Assembly (NCBI RefSeq): GCF_012927045.1
Contig: NZ_JABBFW010000026.1
Coordinates: 17,680-81,679 of the forward strand
DNA from: Azohydromonas caseinilytica
GTDB lineage: Bacteria; Pseudomonadota; Gammaproteobacteria; Burkholderiales; Burkholderiaceae_C
DNA length: 64,000 nt
Direction: 5' to 3'
Shown here: one piece after another, positions 16,271 through 24,593 of the stretch
Numbering within the stretch: position 1 is the stretch's first letter
Layout of the letters: each line of letters begins with the position of its first letter
Program-made: the position numbers and the translations under genes
Notes under the pieces: model-generated
Seen by the model: the letters and a program-made list of their open reading frames with translations, nothing else
Told to the model about the DNA's origin: nothing
Databases searched by the model: none

Positions 16271-16576
16271 TGGCCCAGGCCGGTCCTGCACGGGTCGGCA
16301 ATTTCACCCGCCATCAGAGAAAGATTGCCATCTCCACGCGGCGCATGACCTAAAGCTGTAGCACTTTGGGGCTCTAATTGCCCTTCGGCACTTGTCGTTG
16401 CAGTATTCCGTTCGTCCTGAGGTATTGAAGGACGAACGGCCATTGCTGTGGTGCTGCCATCGCAGCCTCGCGGATTCACACTCCAATACCTTGGCGTGAG
16501 TGGGCTGCTTCAATAGCGATGCGTAATTGGAATGAGTGAGCGGCACAGGACTGTGTGGTGAATGATGTCTGCCTGT
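16271..16576. other. AT-richer intergenic region with an inverted repeat
   Basis: This 306-bp gap between wrbA and the small exported protein gene marks the start of a less GC-rich segment. It contains a perfect 11-bp inverted repeat (16408-16418 with 16429-16439, loop of 10) and a GGTATTG/CAATACC pair further apart. No gene, transposase remnant or T-rich terminator is evident. Confidence 0.4.
16408..16439. repeat. 11-bp perfect inverted repeat
   Basis: CCGTTCGTCCT and its exact complement flank a 10-base loop. No T-run follows on either strand, so it is more like a binding site or RNA hairpin than a terminator. It lies downstream of the small exported gene and of wrbA. Confidence 0.5.
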
Positions 16577-17095
16577 TCAGCATCCACATGGCCACGGCCG
16601 TATGCGCCCGTCTCCGCAATTTCGCGGTGGCAAACATAGAAGTTGTTTGATGTTCATCGTGAGATTTGCCTCGGGTGCGCTAGCTTGTTCCTCTGGCCTG
16701 GTGGTGGAGGCGGATCTTGTTTTTCCATTTTTTCCATTTTGGGCGGCGCTTTGTTCTACTTGTCGATTGTATGTTTCAAGAAAAAGATTCGAAATCTTTT
16801 TATTTCTCAGGTAATCGTCCTGCTGGAAAATGTAGACGATTTTTCCTTCTTTTCGGTCCTCGCATCCGTCAATATATTGCAGCTTGAGTCTATTCAATTT
16901 GGGCGACAAAAATCTGCATTCCTGTTTGAGGTCTGTTTCTTTTCCTTCTAGGATTATATGGATTGCTGCTGGCCCTGCGGGAAACTTTTCATTCTGCGCG
17001 GCCTTGTTTTGCGCGGCGACGTTAAAGCTTGCGGCAACTGCAGTGATTGATACTGCCATGCTGAGGGTGGCTTGCAATGAAAATATGCTTTTCAT
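16577..17095 (-). CDS. small exported cysteine-containing protein of unknown function
   Basis: A 172-residue protein starting at ATG 17095 with a strong AAGGAG site. The N-terminus is a signal peptide (MKSIFSLQ..., hydrophobic core, cleavage near NVAAQ). The mature part is charged and contains six cysteines: one in QECRF, one in DGCED, and LLCLPPRNC plus WPCGC at the end. A Ser/Thr/Glu-rich linker lies at about 120-142. No known domain is recognised. Its base composition is far less GC-rich than most of the window. It follows the outer-membrane protein gene by 52 bp on the same strand and may be a partner or secreted cargo of that protein; this is inference from position only. Confidence 0.65.
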   Translation of the reverse strand: MKSIFSLQATLSMAVSITAVAASFNVAAQNKAAQNEKFPAGPAAIHIILEGKETDLKQECRFLSPKLNRLKLQYIDGCEDRKEGKIVYIFQQDDYLRNKKISNLFLETYNRQVEQSAAQNGKNGKTRSASTTRPEEQASAPEANLTMNIKQLLCLPPRNCGDGRIRPWPCGC

Positions 17096-17147
17096 GTCTT
17101 TCTCCTTTTTTGCCTTGGCTGCACTCCCTGTTGTTGGTTCAATATGT

Positions 17148-20100
17148 TTAAAAAGCTATGCTTAGGCGGGCGAAGGTAAACCGTTCGGGTGCGAAGCGCG
17201 GGTTTGCCTGGTCAATGTCCTGGAAGCGCAACCGCCTGTCGAACACGTTGCTGATACCCACTGTCAGCATTCCGGTGCGCTGCGGCAATCTGTACTTGAC
17301 CAGCAGGTCGGTAATCCCGAACCGGTTCCTCTGCTCAAGCAAATCAGGGCCTCCAGAAAGAAATGCCAACTTCGAGCGCTGATCGACAAAACTGCTGTTT
17401 ACTTGAAGGGCCAGATTGCCAAAGAAAAACGAAGCTCCGATCGGAATGCGGCGGGTAAAAATATCGATGAAGCCTGCGGGTGAAGTACCGGGGTACCACT
17501 GCGTATCTTCATGCTCATACCCGAGGCTCGCTGCAAACCAAGGCACAGGCGCAGCCGAAAGATAGATGCGATGAAATCTCTCCTTCTGGGGGCGGTCTTC
17601 CGGTATCGGCACCTTGAGATGTCTCGTGGTGAATTCTCCACCCCAGAACAGATTCGGGGATAACTTGTGATCCAGCGCGATACCTAAGCGCCGGGAAAAA
17701 GTCAAGTTGAAATCGTCGAAAAACTGATTGAATCCCGCAACCTGTGTCGGCTCTATAGTCTGATTGGCGATGAATGGTCGCTTCAATGTCTGGAGAAAAG
17801 CAGCCCTGATGGTGAGCGAAGGAGTTGGGTTGATGATGATTCCAGCTTTGGGATTTATTTTTCGGCGCTCAGCACCCAGTTCGCGCAGGTCTTCCATGCT
17901 GACGCCGAACTGCAATTGGTAGAACTGTTGCTTGAGATAAAGATACGAGTAGATGTTTCGTGCAAGTTTCTTGTCGGCTGTGAATATATCAAGAGGAGGA
18001 AATTCATAGATGTCGCTGTCGTAGGTGGAATGGTTGTGCGCGCGGGACGAGAAGTAGCTGCCCCCGGCGATGAAGGAAATTCCAGTGCCGTTGCCAAGAA
18101 ATTGGACTTCGGCCGTCGAAGCTTCTGTGTGGCTTCGCCTCAGCTCCGAAAACTCACTCAATAGAGGATTTCCTCTGATCAGCTGATTCGTGAAGAAGGA
18201 CTGTTGCTGGCGCTGGTGGATTCCAGAAAATATGGCCTGCAACTGCGGTGAGATAGTGAGATTGACGCCCAAGCGGATGCTGCGGGTTTCTGTGTCGTCT
18301 TGTTGCGTATAATAAGAATTGGGATCGTGTTCGTAGAATCTGGTTTTCCGGTTTATTGTCGCTTCCCTTGCCTCGATTTGGGCGTGTAATTTTTCTGAGA
18401 ACGAGTGTTGTACAAAGGCGCTGTAGATATTGCGCCTCAATGCCGCATCCGGTCCGAAGCCGTCTGTGCGAAAGTGAAGCTGCCCCAGGCTGAACGAAGT
18501 GCGGTTCTGGATTCCCGATACCACCACTTGATCGCCATAAGTGTTCCTGCTGCCGACCATGCCATCCGCGTTAGCCCTGATCTGATTGGCCAGAAATGTC
18601 GGGTTGAACTCGTTGAAACCCGCCCGGGCCGGGCCGGCGTTGGGCAGAAAAAAGCTCTTGTCCTCCGCGAGCTGGGGTTGGATCGGTGAAATGCTGATTG
18701 GCTGCAGCAGCTGGGATTGCAGCAATTCGCTGACCCTGGCGATCTCATGGCGCGGCTCGGCCAAGTAGGCGTCGGAGAGAAAGCGGTGTGCCGATGCGCT
18801 GGTCGGGTCCGAAGCAACCGCCTGGCTGCCTTCCACCAGGGCCAGCCGGTTGAAGCCCAGATCGCCAAAGACGCGGGCCAGCGAGGCCCCGCGCGCCGCC
18901 AGGTCGCTGTCCAGCAGCAACCTGGACCGGTAGACCGCCCGGTTGTCGTTGAGCGCTATCGACTTCTCCAAGTCCTGCAGCGCCTGCACCGGCTGGTTCT
19001 CGCTCTGCTTGCGGATGGCGTCGTAGAAGAACGGCGTCGGGTCGTTCGGGTCCAGCGCCTTGGCCAGGTCGAACTGGCTGCCGGCGAGACCGCTTCGCTT
19101 CTCCTCGTAATAGGCCTTGCCCAGGTAGCTGCGGATGAGCGAGTTGAGCGGATCGAGGCTGGCCGCGATCTCGATCTCCTGGCGCCCCGCGCTGAGCTCG
19201 CCGTCGCGGATGCGCGCCAGGCCCAGTCCCAGCCGGGGCAGCGGATCAGCCTGGTCCAGCTCGATGGCCGTGCGGAACGCCTGCCGCGCGGCGGCGGTCT
19301 CGATGCGGGTCAGGTGCGCGAAGCCGAGCACGGTCTGCGTGCGCGCCAGGCCCGGTTCGAGGCCCGCGGCCTGCCGGGCGGCGGCCACGGCCGCATCCAG
19401 GTCACCCTGGGCCAGGCGCAATTCGGCGACGCGGGCCCAGGCGATCGCGTCGTCCGGCGCCACCTGCGTGGCCTGCTCGGCGCCGGCCAGCGCGGCCGGG
19501 ATGTCGAAGCGCGCCTGCTGCGCGTAGGACAAGGCCAGGCGGGCAGCGGCCGAGCCCGGGGCGGATTGCACCGCCTCCTGCGCCAGCTCCAGGGCCCGCG
19601 CCCCCTCGTTGCGCACGACCGCGATGATGGCTTGCAAGGCCAGCGCCTCGGCCGAGCGCGGCTCGGCGGCGAGCGCACGCCCGATCTCCACCCGGGCCTC
19701 GTCCACCCGGCCCACCGACAGCAGCAGCTCGGCGCGGTAGATGCCGTGGCGCACGCTGCGCGCATCCGGCGGCACCGCGTCGAGCCGGGCGAAGGCCTCG
19801 CCGATGCGGCCGCGCCGCGCCAGGGCATCGGCCTCCTGCAGCGCCGCCTCGTCGCCCTGGCCGGGGATGATGATGCGGGGGTAGTAGAGCGCCCATTGGA
19901 CGGCGTCCGCCGGACGCACCATGCGCTCGCGCCTGGGCGCGCTGTCGCGCGCCGCCAAGGCCATCTCGCCGCTGGACAGCGCCAGCGTTCCGAACTCGTT
20001 GCCTGCGGAAACCATCCCTTCGAACACCGCGACCTGCGCCGAATCCGTATCGGCGCGCACCAGGAACTCGGTGCCCTCCACGCCCGCATTGACGAACGGG

Positions 20101-20519
20101 GTGTGGACCCGGAATGGCGTCGGCGTGCGGGTGATGACGTTCAATGCGCCGCGCAACAACTGGATCAGCGAAATGCGGGCCCCGTCCTCGCCCAGCGTGA
20201 GCGTGGTGTCCTGGTCCAGGCGCAGGGTGCTCTCGTTGGCCAGGCGCAGCGCGGCGCGGCTGCGCGGACCGACACGCAGCGTGTCGCCGGGACACAACTC
20301 CGCGTCGCTATCAGCAGCCGACCACTGCGCGCTCCGGGCGCGTTGCAGCTCGACGCTACCCTGGATCGACACCAGGCGCGCCAGCGCGACCGCGCAATCC
20401 GCGGCCAGCGCCTCGCCAAGGAAGAGCAGGCCGGCCCAGGCCAGGCTCCATCGCAACAACGACCACCTTGCGACGCCGGCCACATGCCCGGTTCGGGATC
20501 CCAAGCGCTCATGCTTCAT
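17148..20519 (-). CDS. FecR-TPR-beta-barrel outer membrane protein
   Basis: A 1123-residue exported protein starting at ATG 20519. After a signal peptide (to about residue 38, GEALAADCAV) comes a FecR-type domain at about 45-170 (VELQRARSAQW, LCPGDTLRVGPRSRAAL, VHTPFVNAGVEGTEF). A long TPR array follows from about 190 to 600. The C-terminal 500 residues alternate aromatic and polar residues like beta-strands and end in LSIAF, a terminal Phe typical of BAM-assembled barrels. The plan resembles PgaA-like TPR-barrel polysaccharide exporters with a FecR front added. No plug or TonB box is seen. The barrel half (17148 to about 18650) is much less GC-rich than the rest. It lies behind the CHASE2 cyclase gene. 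Confidence 0.8.
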   Translation of the reverse strand: MKHERLGSRTGHVAGVARWSLLRWSLAWAGLLFLGEALAADCAVALARLVSIQGSVELQRARSAQWSAADSDAELCPGDTLRVGPRSRAALRLANESTLRLDQDTTLTLGEDGARISLIQLLRGALNVITRTPTPFRVHTPFVNAGVEGTEFLVRADTDSAQVAVFEGMVSAGNEFGTLALSSGEMALAARDSAPRRERMVRPADAVQWALYYPRIIIPGQGDEAALQEADALARRGRIGEAFARLDAVPPDARSVRHGIYRAELLLSVGRVDEARVEIGRALAAEPRSAEALALQAIIAVVRNEGARALELAQEAVQSAPGSAAARLALSYAQQARFDIPAALAGAEQATQVAPDDAIAWARVAELRLAQGDLDAAVAAARQAAGLEPGLARTQTVLGFAHLTRIETAAARQAFRTAIELDQADPLPRLGLGLARIRDGELSAGRQEIEIAASLDPLNSLIRSYLGKAYYEEKRSGLAGSQFDLAKALDPNDPTPFFYDAIRKQSENQPVQALQDLEKSIALNDNRAVYRSRLLLDSDLAARGASLARVFGDLGFNRLALVEGSQAVASDPTSASAHRFLSDAYLAEPRHEIARVSELLQSQLLQPISISPIQPQLAEDKSFFLPNAGPARAGFNEFNPTFLANQIRANADGMVGSRNTYGDQVVVSGIQNRTSFSLGQLHFRTDGFGPDAALRRNIYSAFVQHSFSEKLHAQIEAREATINRKTRFYEHDPNSYYTQQDDTETRSIRLGVNLTISPQLQAIFSGIHQRQQQSFFTNQLIRGNPLLSEFSELRRSHTEASTAEVQFLGNGTGISFIAGGSYFSSRAHNHSTYDSDIYEFPPLDIFTADKKLARNIYSYLYLKQQFYQLQFGVSMEDLRELGAERRKINPKAGIIINPTPSLTIRAAFLQTLKRPFIANQTIEPTQVAGFNQFFDDFNLTFSRRLGIALDHKLSPNLFWGGEFTTRHLKVPIPEDRPQKERFHRIYLSAAPVPWFAASLGYEHEDTQWYPGTSPAGFIDIFTRRIPIGASFFFGNLALQVNSSFVDQRSKLAFLSGGPDLLEQRNRFGITDLLVKYRLPQRTGMLTVGISNVFDRRLRFQDIDQANPRFAPERFTFARLSIAF

Positions 20520-20628
20520 TGACAGGGCGGGCACGGCGTGGGCCGTGCCCGGTTTCGTTGGTAGAAGACCGCGCACCCGTTGGCCGGCGGAGCATATGCC
20601 GCTGTGCAGGCCCTGCCAACCGCGGCAG

Positions 20629-22710
20629 CTACTTCGTTGACATGCGCACGACGGCATCCCAGTCGGCTGGCGGCGGCTCAGCGGCCAGGCGCTGCGCGCG
20701 CGCCAGGTAGAAGCGGCTGGGCCCGTCGTCCGGAAACTCCTCCAGCAGCGTGGACCAGCGCGCCACGGCCTCGTCCCAGCGCCGCGCCTCGTAGGCCGCC
20801 AGCCCGGCGGCGAAGGCCGTGCACAGGCGGCGCCGCGCTGGTGAAGCTTCATGCTCCGGCCCCAGCAGTTCCCACAGCCGCAACGGCGTGGCCTTGCCGG
20901 CCAGCACGAAACTGCCCACGGGGCGGACCAGCAATCCGTCCAGCCCGGACACGAGCGCCTCGCTCACCAGCAGTTTCGTTCCAAGGTGTTTCGACAACGC
21001 CTCGATGCGGCTGGCCGTGTTGGCCGCGTCGCCGACCACCTGGTATTCGTGGTGCCGCGAGGCGCCCACGCGTGCCAGCGTCAGCGGCCCCCCGTGGACG
21101 CCGATGCGCGTGGGCAGCGGGGGCCACCCCGGCAGCATGGCCGGATCGCGCGTCAGCGAGGCAATCTCCCACGCGGCCAGGCACGCGGCGCGGCAGGCAC
21201 CGGCGTCACAGCTGGGCGCCAGCCAGAACGCCAGCACGGCGTCGCCCACGATCTCGCCGACGCTGCCGCCGTGCTTCTCTATGGGCGGAAACACCAGCGC
21301 AAAGTAGTCGTTGAGCATGCGCGTGGCGTCGGTCGGCGTCAGTTGCTCGGTGATCGTGGTGAAGCCCTGGATGTCGGTCATGACGAAGGCGCCGAAGATC
21401 TCCTGCTCGACCGGCGCGACGCGGCGGATGCGGTGGAGCAGCTTGTCGACGACGGCCTGGGGCAGCAGGTCCTGCACCACGGCGCCGAGCCGCTGGCGCT
21501 CGCGCCGTTCCGTCAGGCCTTGCCACAGCACGCCGCCGAACAGCGCCAGGGGGGCCTGCACCAGCAGCGGCGCCACCAGCGGCAGCCACTGCGCCGTGGC
21601 CGAGAAGCGGTGCTGGGCCAGGGCCAGGTAGCCCGCGCTGGCCAGCGCCATCAGCGCCAGGGCATGGCGCGCGCGCGGCGCGGTGCAGAGCAGGCCGAGC
21701 AGCCCGCCCCAGGCCAGCAACAGGACGGATTGCGACGCGAGCGTCAGCGGCCGCGGCGCGCGATCCTCCAGCAGGTTGGCGAACGCGGTGGCGGCGATCT
21801 CCACGCCGCTGAGCGAGAGGCCGTCGGCGCGCGAGAAGACCGTCTGGTAGTCATCGCGGATGCGGTCCTGCTCCGAAGGATGCGCCGCCGAGACGCCGAC
21901 GAAGACCGCCCGGTTCCTGAAAGTGTCACGCAGCCAGGCTGCTCCGGTGGCTCCCTGCTCGGCCGCCGCGAGGACCTCGTGGTAGCTGACCGTGCGCACG
22001 GTGCGGGGCGGGCCGTAGAAATCCAGGTACCGGGCCTCGGCACCGCCGGCCTGGCCGCGTTGCACGACCTGCTGCAACGGGTTCCCGGCCGCGTGGACCT
22101 GCAGGGCCAGCACGGGCAGCGTCGCGGCCCCATCCGCGCCGGGCCTGTACAGCCAGTAGCCATGCACGCGCTCGGCCTTGGGCAGCGGGAAGGGGCCGTG
22201 CGCCGCCGCCGCATCGGCCAGCCACGGCAGGGGCTTGAGCCGCTGCTCCACGTTCAATGGGCCGCCCCCGGTGCCCTGCTGCTCCAGGAAGTCGAGCAGC
22301 ACCACGTTGCCCGCGTGCGCCATGGCCGCCGCGAAGCGGACGTCGTCATCGGGATTGCGGGCCCGTGTCGCAAACAGCAGGTCGAAGGCGACGACGCGCG
22401 TGCCGGCCTGGGCAAGCACCTCCACCAGGCGCGCATGCAACGAACGGGGCCACTCCGCCGGCCTGAGGGGCTGGCCGAGCGCCTGGGCCGAGGGCTGGTC
22501 GATCGCCACGACGACGACATCGGCCGGCGGCAGGCGCGGCCCGCGCAGGTGGAACAGGGTCGAGAGCCCGGCGTTCTCCTCCAGCCCGGGCGCCCAGGGG
22601 CTCATCGCCGCCAGGATGCCGGCCAGCGCCACCAGCATCCCCAGCCCCAGCGCCCGGCGCAGGCATTCCGCTGCGCGTTCGCACAGTGCCGCGTTCAAGC
22701 GCAGGTCCAT
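20629..22710 (-). CDS. CHASE2-domain class III adenylate/guanylate cyclase
   Basis: A 693-residue membrane enzyme. One N-terminal helix (about 20-42) leads into a periplasmic CHASE2 sensor (about 45-330, with DVVVVAIDQPSA and VVAFDLLFA). A group of three helices follows (about 335-415), then a cytoplasmic class III cyclase domain. Metal-binding residues are present: Asp446 in VMTDIQGFTTI and the Asp of GEIVGDAVLAFW, with VVGDAANTASRIE completing the site. The choice between ATP and GTP cannot be made safely from the sequence. AAGG seven bases before ATG 22710 decides the start over an ATG at 22788. It is the likely first gene of an operon with the FecR-TPR-barrel protein 109 bp downstream. 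Confidence 0.87.
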   Translation of the reverse strand: MDLRLNAALCERAAECLRRALGLGMLVALAGILAAMSPWAPGLEENAGLSTLFHLRGPRLPPADVVVVAIDQPSAQALGQPLRPAEWPRSLHARLVEVLAQAGTRVVAFDLLFATRARNPDDDVRFAAAMAHAGNVVLLDFLEQQGTGGGPLNVEQRLKPLPWLADAAAAHGPFPLPKAERVHGYWLYRPGADGAATLPVLALQVHAAGNPLQQVVQRGQAGGAEARYLDFYGPPRTVRTVSYHEVLAAAEQGATGAAWLRDTFRNRAVFVGVSAAHPSEQDRIRDDYQTVFSRADGLSLSGVEIAATAFANLLEDRAPRPLTLASQSVLLLAWGGLLGLLCTAPRARHALALMALASAGYLALAQHRFSATAQWLPLVAPLLVQAPLALFGGVLWQGLTERRERQRLGAVVQDLLPQAVVDKLLHRIRRVAPVEQEIFGAFVMTDIQGFTTITEQLTPTDATRMLNDYFALVFPPIEKHGGSVGEIVGDAVLAFWLAPSCDAGACRAACLAAWEIASLTRDPAMLPGWPPLPTRIGVHGGPLTLARVGASRHHEYQVVGDAANTASRIEALSKHLGTKLLVSEALVSGLDGLLVRPVGSFVLAGKATPLRLWELLGPEHEASPARRRLCTAFAAGLAAYEARRWDEAVARWSTLLEEFPDDGPSRFYLARAQRLAAEPPPADWDAVVRMSTK

Positions 22711-22974
22711 ATCCGACCTTTCGACCGCTTGTGCCTTGCCGCCATACCAGCTGGCCGAGTATCTGCCTCCTGCTTTGCAGGGATTCAAAAGGCGCTGACG
22801 GACATCAGGCCATCAGGCCGGTCCGGGCAGGCGGCGGGACCCAGGAACAAGTTCGTGCCCGGCCCGGCTTTCATCAAGTGACTTTGGTTGAGCAGTCCGG
22901 TATGGGGCCTTGGGCGGAAAAAGGCTCGCGCAAATCATCCGGCGTCCTGGCGGGGCCGGCCTGCGGGGTCCCGC

Positions 22975-24567
22975 TCAACGGCCGCGCAGCCGCGCCAGCA
23001 GCCCGGCGGTGGAAGCGTCCAGCCCGGCCGTCTCGCCCGTCCCCAGCCGCGGCAGCAGGTCGCCGGCCAGCGCCTTGCCCAGCTCCACGCCCCACTGGTC
23101 GAAGCTGTTGAGTCCCCACAGCGCCCCGCTGGTGAAGACGCGGTGCTCGTACAGCGCGATCAGCGCGCCCAGCGCCGAGGGCGTGAGCCGCTCCAGCAGC
23201 AGCGTGGTGCTGGGGCGGTTGCCGGGGAAGGTTCTGTGCTGCGCCAGCACCCGCGCATCCAGCGTCTCCGACGCCGTCGGCGCCTTCTCCTGCAGCGCCT
23301 GCCGGGCCGTCTTGCCGATCATCAGCGCCCGGCTCTGCGCCAGGCCGTTGGCCAGCAATTTCTCGTGCAGCCCCGGCAGCGCGTGCGTGGGCTCTTTCAC
23401 CAGGATGAACTCGACCGGGATCACGTCCGTGCCCTGGTGCAGCATCTGGAAGTAGGCGTGCTGGCCGGTGGTGCCGGGCTCGCCCCACACCACCGGGCTG
23501 GTGCCGAAGGGCAGCAGTTCGCCATCCCCATCGACGCGCTTGCCGTTGGACTCCATCTCCAGCTGCTGCAGGTAGGCCGGCAGGCGTTTCAGACCCTGGT
23601 GGTAGGGCGCGACGCTGCGGCTCGTGAAACCGTGGAAGTTGCGGTACCAGACATCGATCAGGCCCAGCAGCACCGGCAGGTTGCGCTCCAGCGACTCACT
23701 GGCGAAATGCCGGTCCATGGCGTGCGCGCCGGCCAGCAGCGCGCGGAAGTGCTCCGCGCCCAGCGCGATGGCGATGGGCAGCCCGATGGCGCTCCACAGC
23801 GAATAGCGCCCGCCCACCCAGTCGCGGAAGCCGAAGGTGGTGCTGATGCCGAACTCGGCCGCCGCGCGCACGTTGGTGGTGGTGGCGGCGAAGTGGCGCG
23901 CCAGATCCGTGCCGCCCTGGGCCAGGAACCAGGCCTTGGCTGCCTCGGCATTGGCCATGGTCTCCTGCGTCGTGAAGGTCTTGCTTGCCACGATGAACAG
24001 CGTCTCCTCCGGGCGGAGGCGGCGCAGCACCGGCGCGAGGTCGTGGCCGTCCACGTTGCTGACGAAGTGGAAATCGAGGCCCGCGTGCACGAAGGCGTCC
24101 AGCGCCGGCAGCACCATCTGCGGCCCCAGGTCGCTGCCGCCGATGCCGATGTTCACCACGTGGCGGATGCGTCCGTCGGCGCGCACCTGCTCGGCGTAGG
24201 CCAGCATCGCGTCCAGCGTGGCGTGCACCTCGTCGGAAAAGGGACCTTCTCCGCGCGGCGCGCGCAGCGCGGTGTGCAGCACGGCGCGGCCCTCGGTGTG
24301 GTTGACCGGTGCGCCGGCGAGCATCGCGTCGCGCCGGGCTTCCAGGCCGCACTGGCGCGCCAGCTCCAGCAGCAGCGCCAGCGTGCGCTCCTCGACGAGG
24401 TTCTTCGACAGGTCGGCGAAGACCTCCGGCGCCTGCAGGCTCAGGCGCCCGAAGCGGCCCGGGTCCTGCGCGAAGGCCTCGCGCAGGTCGAAGCCGTGGC
24501 GGTGCTGCCTGAAATGCGCACTCAGTGCGGACCAAGCGGCGGTGCGGTCGCAACGGGGGAAATCCAT
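22975..24567 (-). CDS. pgi: glucose-6-phosphate isomerase
   Basis: A 530-residue cytosolic enzyme interconverting glucose 6-phosphate and fructose 6-phosphate. Family landmarks: NIGIGGSDLGPQM at about 145, VASKTFTTQETMANA at about 198 (phosphate binding), GFRDWVGGRYSLWSAIG at about 248, WGEPGTTGQHAYFQMLHQG at about 360 and the LGKALA signature near the end. AAGGA lies seven bases before ATG 24567; a second ATG two codons earlier is too close to it. It is the last of four co-directional genes (fructokinase, zwf, gapN, pgi), 26 bp after gapN. It lets fructose 6-phosphate feed the Zwf/Entner-Doudoroff route. Confidence 0.96.
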   Translation of the reverse strand: MDFPRCDRTAAWSALSAHFRQHRHGFDLREAFAQDPGRFGRLSLQAPEVFADLSKNLVEERTLALLLELARQCGLEARRDAMLAGAPVNHTEGRAVLHTALRAPRGEGPFSDEVHATLDAMLAYAEQVRADGRIRHVVNIGIGGSDLGPQMVLPALDAFVHAGLDFHFVSNVDGHDLAPVLRRLRPEETLFIVASKTFTTQETMANAEAAKAWFLAQGGTDLARHFAATTTNVRAAAEFGISTTFGFRDWVGGRYSLWSAIGLPIAIALGAEHFRALLAGAHAMDRHFASESLERNLPVLLGLIDVWYRNFHGFTSRSVAPYHQGLKRLPAYLQQLEMESNGKRVDGDGELLPFGTSPVVWGEPGTTGQHAYFQMLHQGTDVIPVEFILVKEPTHALPGLHEKLLANGLAQSRALMIGKTARQALQEKAPTASETLDARVLAQHRTFPGNRPSTTLLLERLTPSALGALIALYEHRVFTSGALWGLNSFDQWGVELGKALAGDLLPRLGTGETAGLDASTAGLLARLRGR

Positions 24568-24593
24568 GGGCATGTCCTTGCGGAGGCGGTCGT

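Noticed and set aside
16304..16546. Short open frames in the gap after wrbA, considered as transposase remnants
   Set aside because: No transposase motif, terminal repeat or target duplication was found; sequence is Arg/Ser-rich without structure.
20851..22881. Long plus-strand open frame over the CHASE2 cyclase
   Set aside because: Composition and lack of domains mark it as antisense shadow; the minus strand shows clear cyclase metal sites.
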